DNA from: Nitrospirota bacterium
GTDB lineage: Bacteria; Nitrospirota; Thermodesulfovibrionia; Thermodesulfovibrionales; SM23-35
Assembly: GCA_013388455.1 (NCBI GenBank)
Contig: JACAFF010000030.1
Location: 18,676 to 82,675, forward strand
DNA: 64,000 nucleotides
Direction: 5' to 3'
Of this stretch, positions 26,790 to 36,661 are shown piece by piece (positions within the stretch are counted from its first letter, which is position 1; each line of letters starts with the position of its first letter). The notes under the pieces were generated by a model. It ran no database searches. It saw only the letters and a list, made by a program, of their open reading frames with translations, and was not told the DNA's origin. Made by a program: the position numbers and the translations under genes.

Positions 26790-28049
26790 ATGGCAGAAAA
26801 TAAAAAAGTTCTTGTTGTTGGAGGCGGTATGAGCGGGTTGACCGCTGCTATCGAGGTTGCAGAAGCGGGATACGAAGCTCATATTGTGGAGAGAAACCCA
26901 TATCTGGGCGGGAGGGTTGCTCAGATAAATAAGTACTTCTGGAAGCTTTGCCCACCGAACTGCGGACTTGAGATTCAGTTCAAGAGAATAAGAAACAATC
27001 CAAAGATCAAATTTTATACTCTTGCAGAGGTAGAGGATATCAAGGGCGAAGAAGGTAACTTTGAGGCTACGATAAAGTTGAACCCTCGATATGTAAATGA
27101 CAAGTGTGTAGGATGTGATGCTTGTGCTCAAGCCTGCCCTGCATACAGGGATAATGAATTCAACTTTGGAATGAATAAGACAAAAGCAGCATATCTTCCT
27201 TCCTCACAGGTATTCCCATTTATGTACATAATTGATGATAAGGCCTGTCCAAAAGACTGTAAGAAGCCATGCCTTGATGCATGCAAATACAATGCAATTG
27301 ATTTTAACATGAAACCTGAAACAATCAAACTTAATGTTGGAGCAGTCGTTTTAGCAACAGGCTGGAACCCATATGACATGACCAAACTGGATATTTTAGG
27401 TGCAGGTAAAATAAAAAATGTTATATCAAATATGATGATGGAACGATTAGCATCACCAGATGGACCTACCAATGGCAAAATTGTTAGACCCTCTGATGGT
27501 AAAGAGATAAAAAACATAGCATTCGTTCAATGTGCAGGCTCAAGAGACGAAAACCATCTTCCTTTTTGTTCTTATATATGTTGTCTTGCTACATTAAAAC
27601 ATGCAATGTATATAAGAGAACAATATCCTGAAGCAAAGATTCAGATTTTCTATATAGACATCAGAACTCCCGGGCTATATGAGCACAGGTTCTATGCAAA
27701 AATAAAAGATGATCCAAATGTTATATTTACAAAAGGAAAAGTTGCACAAATCACAGAGGATGCTGTAACAAAAGATGTTACGGTTGTTGCAGAGGACATT
27801 TATGGAGGTGGAAAAATCAAGGCGACTTTTGATATGGTCGTTTTAGCGACTGGGATGGAACCCTCAACAAAGAGTTCAAAAGTTGGCATAGATGTGCCTT
27901 ATAATCCTGATGGGCTGGTTGATGATGCGTTACTTAAAAAAGGAGTTTATGCAGTTGGAACACTAAAGAGCCCGGCAGATGTTGCAAGATCGGTTCAGGA
28001 TGCCACAGGTGCAGCAATAAAGTGCATCCAGAGTATAAAGAGGAGGTAG
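26790..28049 (+). CDS. qmoA: quinone-interacting oxidoreductase subunit QmoA
   Basis: FAD-binding HdrA-like subunit that passes electrons to Apr. VVGGGMSGLTAAIEVAEAG is the FAD motif, followed by LGGRVAQINKYFWKLCPPNC. CVGCDACAQACP and CPKDCKKPCLDAC are iron-sulfur cysteine groups and VLATGWNPYD is the second nucleotide-binding block. 419 aa. It lies three bases before qmoB. Confidence 0.95.
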   Translation: MAENKKVLVVGGGMSGLTAAIEVAEAGYEAHIVERNPYLGGRVAQINKYFWKLCPPNCGLEIQFKRIRNNPKIKFYTLAEVEDIKGEEGNFEATIKLNPRYVNDKCVGCDACAQACPAYRDNEFNFGMNKTKAAYLPSSQVFPFMYIIDDKACPKDCKKPCLDACKYNAIDFNMKPETIKLNVGAVVLATGWNPYDMTKLDILGAGKIKNVISNMMMERLASPDGPTNGKIVRPSDGKEIKNIAFVQCAGSRDENHLPFCSYICCLATLKHAMYIREQYPEAKIQIFYIDIRTPGLYEHRFYAKIKDDPNVIFTKGKVAQITEDAVTKDVTVVAEDIYGGGKIKATFDMVVLATGMEPSTKSSKVGIDVPYNPDGLVDDALLKKGVYAVGTLKSPADVARSVQDATGAAIKCIQSIKRR

Positions 28050-28052
28050 AGC

Positions 28053-30287
28053 ATGGAGAAAAAATATGGTGTTTATATATGTAAAGGATGCGGTATCGGA
28101 GATTCCATTAATATAGAAAAACTTGCAAAAGCAGCAAAACGTGGTCCTATAAAAGAGGAGCAGATTAAGATACACGATATTCTTTGTAGCCCTGAAGCTT
28201 TGCAGATGATAAAAAATGACATAAAGAAGGATGGTGTTAACACTATTATTATAGCTGCATGCTCTCCGCGTGTAAAATTCGAAGAGTTCGACTTTCCAGG
28301 AACAATAACTGAAAGGGTAAATTTACGTGAATTTGTTGCTTGGATGCAAGAACCAAATACAGAGGAAACCCAGAGCCTCGCAGAAGACTATATTGTTATG
28401 GGTATAGTCAAAGCACAGAAAGGTGACCTTCCAGAACCTTCAATACTTGAAAACCTTAGTAATGATATTTTAGTCGTTGGTGGTGGAATAACAGGAATGA
28501 CAGCAGCCCTCGATGCAGCCAAAGCAGGATATAAAGTTTTTCTGGTAGAAAAAGAACCTCAACTTGGAGGTTTCGCGAACAAACTATACAAAAAAATTCC
28601 AACGAGAGATTATAAAGAACCAGTTTTTGTTGATACAGATATTGATAAGATAATAAAAGAAGTTGAAAGTCATCCAAATATTAAAGTTTATAAATCATCA
28701 AAAATACAGAAGACTGCCGGACAACCTGGTTTATTTGATGTTACAATTTCTACAAATGGAAGCTCTGAGACAGTAAAAATCGGTGCAATTGTTATGGCTA
28801 CTGGCTGGGTTCCTTATGATGCAACAAAACTTGATTATCTTGGATATGGAGTTTCCCCAAATGTTGTTACAAATGTTGAGTTTGAGGAAATTGCAAAGAA
28901 GGGAAATGGAAAAATCTTAAGACCTTCTGACGGAAAGGAAGCTAAAAAGGTTGCTTTTATTCAATGTGCTGGACAGCGAGATCCTGATCACCTTCCCTAT
29001 TGTTCCTCCATGTGTTGTGCAACATCTTTGAAACAGGCTCGCTATGTGCGACAGAATAAAGACGCAACAGCAATGATTTTTTATAAAGACATACGGACTC
29101 CAGGCAGGCTCGAGGCATTTTATAAAGAGGCACAGAATGACCCTGGAGTTATGCTCACAAAAGGAGATGTTAAAGGTGTTTCAGACGCTGGGAATGGGAA
29201 TCTTTTTGTTGATATAGAAAATTCTTTACTTGGGGAAAAGGTAAAAGTTGAGGCTGACCTTGTTGTCCTTGCAACTGGTATGGTGCCAACCACACGTGCT
29301 CCTCAGGAGTATCTTGATGGTTTAACGCAAATATCTACACAAGGTGATGAAGCTAAAAAGGCTTATTTAGAATCAACACCCAAACCAGAATACATACTTA
29401 ATCTTGATTACAGGCAAGGGCCAGAAATACCTTCACTGGAAGGTGCTTATGGTTTTGCTGATTCTAATTTTATATGTTTCCAATATGAAACAAGAAGGAC
29501 AGGAGTATATGCTGCAGGATGTGTGAGACAGCCTATGAATATGACAGAAGCACAGGAAGATGCTGCAGGGGCTGCTTTCAAGGCGATTCAATGTATAGAT
29601 CATGTAGCAAAAGGTATGGCAGTCCATCCGAGGGCCTGGGATTTGACATTCCCTGACCCACAGCTTATCCGGTGTACTGCTTGTAAGAGATGTACAGAGG
29701 AATGTCCTTTTGGAGCAATTGATGAAGACGAAAAAGGTATCCCTTATTATAAAGTGAATAGATGCAGGCGATGCGGAACCTGTATGGGAGCTTGTCCTGA
29801 AAGAATAGTATCATTTAAAGACTATAGTGTTGATATAATAGGTTCCATGATAAAATCAGTTGACGTTCCTGAAGAGGAATTCAGGATAATATGTCTTGTT
29901 TGTGAGAATGACGCTTATCCTGCTCTTGATACAGCAGCATTGAATCGTAAAAAAATTGATTCATCTGTTCGGTTTATCCCTCTTAGGTGTCTTGGTGGTA
30001 TGAACCTTGTATGGATTGCTGATGCTTTCTCAAAAGGTATCGACGGATTTCTTCTTTTGGGATGTAAGTTTGGTGAAAATTATCAATGTCATTTTGTTAA
30101 AGGGAGTGAGCTTGCGAATTATCGTTTCAGCAAGGTAGGTGAAACTCTGAATAAGTTACAGCTTGAGGCAGACCGTGTCAAACTTTTACAGGTTGCTATT
30201 GATGAATATCCAAAGCTTCCAGATTTAATAAATGAATTCGTTGAAAGGGTTAAAGAAATAGGACCTAATCCGTTCAAGGAATTTTAG
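28053..30287 (+). CDS. qmoB: quinone-interacting oxidoreductase subunit QmoB
   Basis: HdrA-like flavoprotein fused to an MvhD domain, the standard QmoB layout. The N-terminal region has CKGCGIG near residue 10; DILVVGGGITGMTAALDA near 140 is the FAD motif. CTACKRCTEECPFGAI and CRRCGTCMGACP bind two [4Fe-4S] clusters near 540-580. The last 120 residues (from ICLVCEND to the end) contain CLGGMN and GCKFGENYQCHF, an MvhD-like [2Fe-2S]/delta-subunit domain as in heterodisulfide reductase systems. 744 aa. Confidence 0.95.
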   Translation: MEKKYGVYICKGCGIGDSINIEKLAKAAKRGPIKEEQIKIHDILCSPEALQMIKNDIKKDGVNTIIIAACSPRVKFEEFDFPGTITERVNLREFVAWMQEPNTEETQSLAEDYIVMGIVKAQKGDLPEPSILENLSNDILVVGGGITGMTAALDAAKAGYKVFLVEKEPQLGGFANKLYKKIPTRDYKEPVFVDTDIDKIIKEVESHPNIKVYKSSKIQKTAGQPGLFDVTISTNGSSETVKIGAIVMATGWVPYDATKLDYLGYGVSPNVVTNVEFEEIAKKGNGKILRPSDGKEAKKVAFIQCAGQRDPDHLPYCSSMCCATSLKQARYVRQNKDATAMIFYKDIRTPGRLEAFYKEAQNDPGVMLTKGDVKGVSDAGNGNLFVDIENSLLGEKVKVEADLVVLATGMVPTTRAPQEYLDGLTQISTQGDEAKKAYLESTPKPEYILNLDYRQGPEIPSLEGAYGFADSNFICFQYETRRTGVYAAGCVRQPMNMTEAQEDAAGAAFKAIQCIDHVAKGMAVHPRAWDLTFPDPQLIRCTACKRCTEECPFGAIDEDEKGIPYYKVNRCRRCGTCMGACPERIVSFKDYSVDIIGSMIKSVDVPEEEFRIICLVCENDAYPALDTAALNRKKIDSSVRFIPLRCLGGMNLVWIADAFSKGIDGFLLLGCKFGENYQCHFVKGSELANYRFSKVGETLNKLQLEADRVKLLQVAIDEYPKLPDLINEFVERVKEIGPNPFKEF

Positions 30288-30307
30288 AATAGGATTGGAG
30301 GATATAC

Positions 30308-31483
30308 ATGGCACAAGAAACCATTGCATCACCTGACGTAAAATTTGTAGATGAAATAATCAAAGGAGGAGGTGAATCGCTTAAGAAGTGTTACCAATGT
30401 GCTACCTGCTCTGTTGTATGCAATTTAACACCTGAAAATAAGCCCTTTCCAAGAAAGGAGATGTTATATGCTCAATGGGGTCTAAAAGATAAACTTCTAC
30501 CCAACCCTGATATATGGCTCTGTCATCAATGTAGTGATTGCACAGCGTATTGCCCAAGGGGAGCTAAGCCAGGTGAGGTCCTTAATGCAGTAAGAAAATT
30601 GTCCATCGAACATTATTCAGTCCCACAATTCCTTGGAAAGGCTGTGGGTAGCAAACAGCATCTTGTTATTCTTCTTGCAATTCCAGTTGTAATTTTTTTG
30701 ATAATACTTGCCTCTCTTGGACATTTAAACCTTACAAAAATACCTCTGAATGAAAAAGGTCAGATATCGTATCATGAGTTTTTACCTTCTCTATATATTG
30801 ACAGTGTTTTTGTACCAGTAGCAATCTTTGCTGTTGTTTGTCTTGCTATTGGCATTTCAAGATATTGGAAAGATATGTTACGTGCAGCAGGACCGGTAAC
30901 TCCTAAAATGAGTATTTCTAATGCTATTGTCTCAACAGTTAATGAAATCTTATCACATAGTCGCTTTGAAAAGTGTAATTTGACAAAAATACGAAAAATA
31001 TCGCATTTCCTTGTTTTCTATAGTTTTATAGGGCTTGCAATCACAACAGCATGGGCAGTTGTATATCTTTACGGACCCCCTATTATGAAATTATTAGGAT
31101 TAAAACCATTTAGCTGGATGCTTGGTCCTTCTCCTTATCCGTTGACCAATCCTGTAAAGTGGCTTGCCAATGCAAGTGCCTTAGGTCTTTTGGCAGGTAT
31201 AAGCCTTGTTATTAGTAACAGGTTAAAAAATCAGGAAAAGGCTGGAAAGGGTGGTTATTATGATTGGCTCTTTATATATATAGTTTTTGCAATTATGGCT
31301 ACAGGTATATTGTCTGAATTATTTAGATTAGCAAATATCGCGGTGCTTGCATATATAATATATTTTGCTCACCTTGTTGTGGTTTTTTTCCTGTTTGCAT
31401 ATGCTCCTTTTTCAAAAATGGCTCATATGGTATACAGGGCAACAGCAATGGTCTTTGCAAAATATACACAACGGGAACCTTAA
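30308..31483 (+). CDS. qmoC: quinone-interacting oxidoreductase membrane subunit QmoC
   Basis: N-terminal HdrC-like region with CYQCATCSVVC and CHQCSDCTAYCP (two [4Fe-4S] clusters), fused to a membrane cytochrome b domain of about six helices with histidines suited to heme ligation. It oxidises menaquinol and delivers electrons to QmoAB and so to AprBA. 391 aa. A 132-base gap follows before hppA. Confidence 0.95.
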   Translation: MAQETIASPDVKFVDEIIKGGGESLKKCYQCATCSVVCNLTPENKPFPRKEMLYAQWGLKDKLLPNPDIWLCHQCSDCTAYCPRGAKPGEVLNAVRKLSIEHYSVPQFLGKAVGSKQHLVILLAIPVVIFLIILASLGHLNLTKIPLNEKGQISYHEFLPSLYIDSVFVPVAIFAVVCLAIGISRYWKDMLRAAGPVTPKMSISNAIVSTVNEILSHSRFEKCNLTKIRKISHFLVFYSFIGLAITTAWAVVYLYGPPIMKLLGLKPFSWMLGPSPYPLTNPVKWLANASALGLLAGISLVISNRLKNQEKAGKGGYYDWLFIYIVFAIMATGILSELFRLANIAVLAYIIYFAHLVVVFFLFAYAPFSKMAHMVYRATAMVFAKYTQREP

Positions 31484-31553
31484 CCTGTAAAATATGGAAG
31501 AATATTTTATAGCGAAGGGGGTGAAAATAAATAGGATTTAGAAAAAATAGCTT

Positions 31554-31619
31554 ATGGCATTAATTACAATAGCCATGATTAGCGTGACAATTAATCCATA
31601 CTGGAAGGAGGGTATATGA
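31554..31619 (+). CDS. possible 21-aa upstream ORF before hppA
   Basis: ATG 31554 opens a 21-codon frame ([10 protein letters not shown], ending NPYWKEGI) whose TGA overlaps the ATG of hppA as ATGA. Its own ribosome-binding site is weak, whereas the hppA site GGAGG lies inside its last codons. It may be a leader peptide that couples translation, or chance. Confidence 0.25.
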   Translation: MALITIAMISVTINPYWKEGI

Positions 31620-33661
31620 ATCAAATAATCTATTTTGCTTTACTTTGCGGTGTAGCAAGCGTTGTTTATGCACTTGCTACAACAGCTTGGGTCATGAAAC
31701 AGGGCACTGGTAACGAGCGCATGGTTTTTATTTCTAATGCAGTGCGTGAAGGTGCACAGGCATTTTTGAGACGTGAATATACAACTGTTGCAGTCGTCGG
31801 TGTTATCATTCTCGGAATCCTATGGGTTACTCTGGGTTTCTGGACAGCAGCTGGATTCTTTCTCGGAGCATTTGGCTCTGCTGCAACTGGATATATTGGG
31901 ATGATGGTTACAGTTAGATCTAATGTCCGCACAGCACAAGCTGCATTCGGTGGTCTGAATAATGCTCTGAAACTTGCTTTTAAAGGTGGTTCAGTTACCG
32001 GACTCATGGTAGTCGGCCTTGGACTTCTCAGCATTGCAGGATTTTATTTAATTGTCAGGTCTGCTGAGGCTGAAGTTGATAAGGCATTTCATGCACTCGT
32101 CGGACTTGGTTTTGGTTGTTCATTAATGAGTGTCTTTGCACGTATTGCTGGTGGTATTTACACAAAGGCAGCAGACGTAGGGGCAGATCTTGTTGGTAAA
32201 GTTGAAGCAGGAATTCCTGAGGACGACCCGAGAAATCCTGCTGTTATTGCAGACAACGTTGGTGACAATGTCGGTGACTGTGCAGGTATGGCTGCAGACC
32301 TATATGAAACCTATGTCGTTACTCTTGTAGCTGCGATGTTGCTTGCAAAAACAGTTTTTGGTCCAGATAGTCCATGGATTTTATTTCCGCTTTTAATTGG
32401 TGGGATATCAATCCTAGCATCAATAATTGGGACTTATTTTGTTAGACTTGGCAAAAGTCAGTATATTATGGGAGCTCTATATAAGGGTCTTGCAGCCGCA
32501 GGTATACTTGCAGCCATAGCATTCTATTTTGCTTCTCGATGGTTTTTAGGATTAGAAGGTGTTCAACAGACATATACAGCAACAGGAGTGTTTATGACGG
32601 CAGTGATCGGATTAGCTCTTACGGCTCTCATTGTTATGATTACTGAATATTTCACCTCAAAGAGTTTCAATCCAGTTAAACATATTGCAGCAGCAAGTCA
32701 AACAGGACATGCTACAAATATTATTGCAGGACTTGCTGTAAGCATGAAGTCATCAAGCCCTGTAGTTATTGTCATATGTGGTGCAATAATATGGGCATAC
32801 TGGCTTGGAGGCGGTTTCTCAGGCAATCCAGGCGGAGGACTTTTTGCGATTGCGCTCTCCGCAGTATCAATGCTTTCTATGACAGGAATTGTTGTTGCAA
32901 TTGACTCATATGGTCCTATTACAGACAATGCTGGTGGTATTGCAGAGATGGCTGAACTACCAAAGGAAATACGTGCAATTACAGATCCTCTTGATGCAGT
33001 TGGAAATACAACAAAGGCAGTTACTAAGGGCTATGCTATTGGTTCAGCGGGTCTTGCAGCACTTGTTCTGTTTGCAGAATATTCAAGATCATTTGGTGAG
33101 GCAATATTGTTTGACCTATCAAATCCTAAGGTTCTTGTTGGGCTCTTTATCGGAGGTTTATTGCCATTCCTTTTCGGTTCTTTACTCATGGAGGCTGTTG
33201 GTAAGGCAGCTGGTGGTGTTGTTGAGGAGGTTAGAAGACAGTTCAGATCGATACCTGGTATTATGGAAGGGAAGGCAAAACCTGAATACGGCACTTGCGT
33301 TGATATTGTTACAAAAGGAGCAATCAGGCAGATGATGATTCCTGCACTGATTCCAGTTGCAGCTCCAATAATCGTTGGTTTTCTAATAGGCAAAGAGGCA
33401 CTCGGTGGGGTTCTTATTGGAAGTATTGTCACTGGATTATTTATGGCAATTGCAATGACAAGCGGTGGTGGTGCATGGGACAATGCCAAAAAGTATATTG
33501 AAGATGGTGCATACGGTGGAAAGAAATCTGATGCTCATAAAGCTGCTGTTACGGGTGATACCGTGGGTGACCCATATAAAGATACAGCCGGTCCTGCTAT
33601 TAACCCGATGATTAAGGTTGTTAACATTGTTGCCTTACTTATTGTTCCGTTCATAGCATAA
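31616..33661 (+). CDS. hppA: membrane-bound ion-pumping pyrophosphatase
   Basis: Couples pyrophosphate hydrolysis to ion export across the inner membrane. [13 protein letters not shown] and [17 protein letters not shown] hold the substrate-binding acidic residues; [20 protein letters not shown] has the Lys that marks the K+-independent class (K+-dependent enzymes have Ala in this position), so it is predicted to be an H+ pump. 681 aa, about 16 helices. Placement after sat-apr-qmo fits recovery of energy from pyrophosphate made by Sat. Confidence 0.96.
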   Translation: MNQIIYFALLCGVASVVYALATTAWVMKQGTGNERMVFISNAVREGAQAFLRREYTTVAVVGVIILGILWVTLGFWTAAGFFLGAFGSAATGYIGMMVTVRSNVRTAQAAFGGLNNALKLAFKGGSVTGLMVVGLGLLSIAGFYLIVRSAEAEVDKAFHALVGLGFGCSLMSVFARIAGGIYTKAADVGADLVGKVEAGIPEDDPRNPAVIADNVGDNVGDCAGMAADLYETYVVTLVAAMLLAKTVFGPDSPWILFPLLIGGISILASIIGTYFVRLGKSQYIMGALYKGLAAAGILAAIAFYFASRWFLGLEGVQQTYTATGVFMTAVIGLALTALIVMITEYFTSKSFNPVKHIAAASQTGHATNIIAGLAVSMKSSSPVVIVICGAIIWAYWLGGGFSGNPGGGLFAIALSAVSMLSMTGIVVAIDSYGPITDNAGGIAEMAELPKEIRAITDPLDAVGNTTKAVTKGYAIGSAGLAALVLFAEYSRSFGEAILFDLSNPKVLVGLFIGGLLPFLFGSLLMEAVGKAAGGVVEEVRRQFRSIPGIMEGKAKPEYGTCVDIVTKGAIRQMMIPALIPVAAPIIVGFLIGKEALGGVLIGSIVTGLFMAIAMTSGGGAWDNAKKYIEDGAYGGKKSDAHKAAVTGDTVGDPYKDTAGPAINPMIKVVNIVALLIVPFIA

Positions 33662-33676
33662 TTATAGACATGATAG

Positions 33677-33712
33677 AAGGCCGACCTCCATTTATGGGGA
33701 TCGGCCTTTTTT
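33677..33712 (+). terminator. intrinsic terminator after hppA
   Basis: AAGGCCGA pairs with TCGGCCTT around a CCTCCA/TGGGG inner stem, followed by six T's. It closes the sulfur-energy run. The remaining bases to 33883 show a CTCTC/GAGAG hairpin (around 33770-33790) and no coding frame. Confidence 0.88.
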
Positions 33713-33883
33713 GTTATGATAGAAATAGAAGAATACCTGGTTTTAAAGTGGTTTACATTTTTGCTACAACTCTCAGCAAATTCGAGAGAGAAATGATAAG
33801 AAACCCCATTATGACACAGTTTCAAAGTCAAGCAATGATAATATTTTAAGGCTCATGGTTTGTTTGAGTGGTAATATAATGTG

Positions 33884-34564
33884 ATGATAACAAATAGTTG
33901 TATTCTTTTACCTCTTATAATTGGGTTTCTCGCAGGGATAGGCATTCTTTATTTCATGCTGAAAATGAGTGCTATTAGAGTTAATAGGATCGATGAAAAG
34001 ACCTTATTGTTCCGTCTCCCTTTTCTGGGGACTGCAGAAGCTGAAGAACCAAAGACATATAATGGAATCTTTGTGAAAAATATTTCAGAAGACCTTGATA
34101 AGATAAATTTTTTTCAAAAATTTATGAAATTTGATATCTTGCTACATTACGCAAGAGAATACAATATTAACTATATAGGTTTTGAAGGAGATACCAGTTC
34201 TGGATGGAGCAATGGAAAACTTGCTTACAATACTCTGTCGAAAGGACATAACGGCGGGTATAATATTTACCTGAATCCAGATTTAGATAGAAAGGCTGTA
34301 AGCGCCCGTATAAGTAAAGATATCGGTACGGAAATATTACCTGATGAGCTTTATACATTTCTCTTTTTACATGAAATTGGACACACCAAAAAGGCAGGTA
34401 ATGAATGTTATATAACTGCACTGGTAAATCATTCATTATCTGGTGGGAGAAGGGCTGCTCGAAGGAGGCGAGAATTAAAAGAACTTCATTTAAGATCGGA
34501 AAAACTCGCTGATGAGTTTGCTATCAAAGAACTTTTGAAGATAAAACAGAAAGGATTAAACTAA
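33884..34564 (+). CDS. membrane-anchored HEIGH metalloprotease-like protein
   Basis: About 226 aa: an N-terminal hydrophobic anchor (residues 7-28), a soluble domain, then LFLHEIGHTKK, an HExxH zinc motif, and a downstream EKLADEFAI that could give the third ligand. The family is unknown to me. A GTG at 33881 precedes the ATG; a TATAAT box ends three bases before that, so the transcript may be nearly leaderless unless another promoter lies upstream. The stop is one base from the YkgJ-like gene's ATG. Confidence 0.75.
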   Translation: MITNSCILLPLIIGFLAGIGILYFMLKMSAIRVNRIDEKTLLFRLPFLGTAEAEEPKTYNGIFVKNISEDLDKINFFQKFMKFDILLHYAREYNINYIGFEGDTSSGWSNGKLAYNTLSKGHNGGYNIYLNPDLDRKAVSARISKDIGTEILPDELYTFLFLHEIGHTKKAGNECYITALVNHSLSGGRRAARRRRELKELHLRSEKLADEFAIKELLKIKQKGLN

Positions 34565-34565
34565 A

Positions 34566-35351
34566 ATGCCATTGCCAAGCATGAAGGATGTAGAGCCATC
34601 AAAGCTCTCAATGAACTCAGGATTTAAATTTAGATGCCACAAAGGTATTAAGTGTTTTACAAAATGCTGTAGTAAGATCAATATACTTCTTACCCCATAC
34701 GATATTGTGAGAATGAAAAAGAGACTCGGTATGAGCTCTGAAGAATTTCTCGAAAAATATACAGTTATGGAGATTGATGAGAAATCTACACTTCCTTTGG
34801 TAAGATTGAAGATGTTAAATGACGATGAAAAAAAATGTCCATTTGTTACACCAGAAGGGTGTACTATTTATACAGACCGTCCAGCTAACTGTCGCTATTA
34901 TCCGATTGGTCAGGGAACCCTCAGAAAGGGAACGGATAAGGGACCTGTTAATGAAGAGTTTTATTTTTTTATTAAAGAACCACATTGTTTTGGATACCAG
35001 GAAAATACTAAATGGACAATACAGACCTGGAGATCTGACCAGGGAGTTGATATATATGATGAGATGAACAGAGAGTGGAAAGAGATCCAATTAAGGAGAA
35101 ATCCCTTAATGGAAGCCCTTGATTCTAATAAACAGGCACAGATTTATACTGCATGCTATGATATGGAGCGGTTCAGGAGATTTATTTTTGAGAGCAGGTT
35201 CCTTGACATTTTTGAGATTGAACCGACCGAAGTAGAAAATATAAAGACTGACGATATTGCTCTAATGAAACTCGGTTTCAGATATTCAAAATATATTCTC
35301 CTGCTTGAAGAAACGATGAAGGTGAGGGAGGATTACAAGAAACAAAAATAA
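34566..35351 (+). CDS. YkgJ-type cysteine cluster protein
   Basis: A 261-aa protein with the YkgJ (Zn/Fe-chelating) layout: CHKGIKCFTKCC followed by a DIVRMKKRLGMSSEEF helix region, then CPFVTPEGCTIYTDRPANCR. These cysteines probably bind a metal or Fe-S cluster; members are linked to methylation or oxidation steps but mostly uncharacterised. The C-terminal 100 residues carry no known motif. Confidence 0.85.
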   Translation: MPLPSMKDVEPSKLSMNSGFKFRCHKGIKCFTKCCSKINILLTPYDIVRMKKRLGMSSEEFLEKYTVMEIDEKSTLPLVRLKMLNDDEKKCPFVTPEGCTIYTDRPANCRYYPIGQGTLRKGTDKGPVNEEFYFFIKEPHCFGYQENTKWTIQTWRSDQGVDIYDEMNREWKEIQLRRNPLMEALDSNKQAQIYTACYDMERFRRFIFESRFLDIFEIEPTEVENIKTDDIALMKLGFRYSKYILLLEETMKVREDYKKQK

Positions 35352-35368
35352 CTAAAGAAGGAGGTTTC

Positions 35369-36661
35369 ATGTCTGATATTAAAAAAATGTATCGCACAAT
35401 AATGTCTGATCATTTTCCTGATGAGATGATTATTCGATTTGGAGAGCAGACTTTAATATATAAAAAAAGAACATGGAAAATATTAGATGAGAAAACAGGA
35501 GAACTGATCGAAAAGGGTCTTCGGTATGGTGAAAATCCTGGGCAGGAAGCCGCGCTTTATGAATTAATAAATGGTAATCTTGTCCTTGGAGGATGCCAGT
35601 TTATAGAACCGGCTAATGGACTTGTTAGCAGTATTACTGAAGAAGATATGATACAAGCAGGAAAGCATCCTGGAAAAACTAATCTTACTGATCTTGACAA
35701 TGGATTGAATATCCTCAAATTTCTTATGGACAGACCTGCAGCGGTTATCCTAAAACATAACAATCCATGTGGTGCTGCATATGGAAATTCACTATCTGAT
35801 GCATATGAGAAAGCAAATATGGCTGATAGAATTGCTGCATTTGGTGGGTGTCTGGTTTTAAACAGAACAATGGATAAAGCAACAGCCGAACTTGTTGCAA
35901 GAAATTATCTGGAAGTGGTTGCTGCACCTGATTTTGAAGAAGGAACTGTGAATATTCTCTCGAAGAGGAAAAATCTGAGGATTATACGTATTAGTAAAAT
36001 TTATGAATTAGCGAAATACAGAACCCTTAGGTATATTGATTTTAAATCGCTAATTGATGGGGGAGTTATTGTCCAGCAATCCCCGTTGAATAAAATTCAG
36101 TCAAAGGATGACTTTCTGCCTGCAAAGACAACTTATCAGGGGAAAGAATATATTATCGAAAGAATGCCAACAGAAAAAGAATATTCTGATATGATTTTTG
36201 GTTGGAGCGTGGAACAGGGTATAACCTCGAACTCGGTTATTTATGTAAAAGATGGTGTGACTGTAGGTATCGGGACCGGTGAACAGGACAGAGTAGGTGT
36301 TGCTGAAATTGCAATTTTTAAAGCATATACAAAATATGCTGATGCATTATGCTATAAACGATATGGAATACCATATAAAGCTTTTGAACTTGATGTGAGA
36401 AATGGAAAAAGGAGAAAAGATTTACTCCTTGAGATAGATGAGGAAACGCAGAAGAAAAAAGGCGGTCTGATTGGTTCAATAATGGTCTCAGATGCGTTTT
36501 TTCCTTTCAGGGATGGAGTTGATGTTGCGATTAAGGAGGGTATTTCAGGAATTGTTCAGCCAGGTGGCTCTGAAAGGGATTTTGAATCAATTACAGCCTG
36601 TAATGAAGCAAATCCAAAGGTTACAATGGTATTTACAGGTCAGAGGGCATTTAAACACTAA
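35369..36661 (+). CDS. AICAR transformylase-only PurH-like protein
   Basis: 430 aa made only of the AICAR formyltransferase domain. ILKHNNPCGAAYG (near residue 130) contains the catalytic Lys-His of the family, DAFFPFRDGVDVAIKEG and QPGGSERD are the folate/AICAR-binding blocks, and the protein ends GQRAFKH like PurH. The N-terminal IMP cyclohydrolase domain of bifunctional PurH is absent, so the final purine step must be encoded elsewhere. An AAGGAGG site is eight bases before the ATG. Confidence 0.88.
   Translation: MSDIKKMYRTIMSDHFPDEMIIRFGEQTLIYKKRTWKILDEKTGELIEKGLRYGENPGQEAALYELINGNLVLGGCQFIEPANGLVSSITEEDMIQAGKHPGKTNLTDLDNGLNILKFLMDRPAAVILKHNNPCGAAYGNSLSDAYEKANMADRIAAFGGCLVLNRTMDKATAELVARNYLEVVAAPDFEEGTVNILSKRKNLRIIRISKIYELAKYRTLRYIDFKSLIDGGVIVQQSPLNKIQSKDDFLPAKTTYQGKEYIIERMPTEKEYSDMIFGWSVEQGITSNSVIYVKDGVTVGIGTGEQDRVGVAEIAIFKAYTKYADALCYKRYGIPYKAFELDVRNGKRRKDLLLEIDEETQKKKGGLIGSIMVSDAFFPFRDGVDVAIKEGISGIVQPGGSERDFESITACNEANPKVTMVFTGQRAFKH

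Noticed and set aside
33770..33832. CRISPR-repeat-like sequence after hppA
   Set aside because: The stretch has a direct-repeat look and a small hairpin, but it occurs once only, with no second copy at regular spacing and no cas gene nearby.
34167..34436. 89-aa minus-strand ORF opposite the HEIGH protein
   Set aside because: No motif or ribosome-binding site; it overlaps a frame with a coherent protein.
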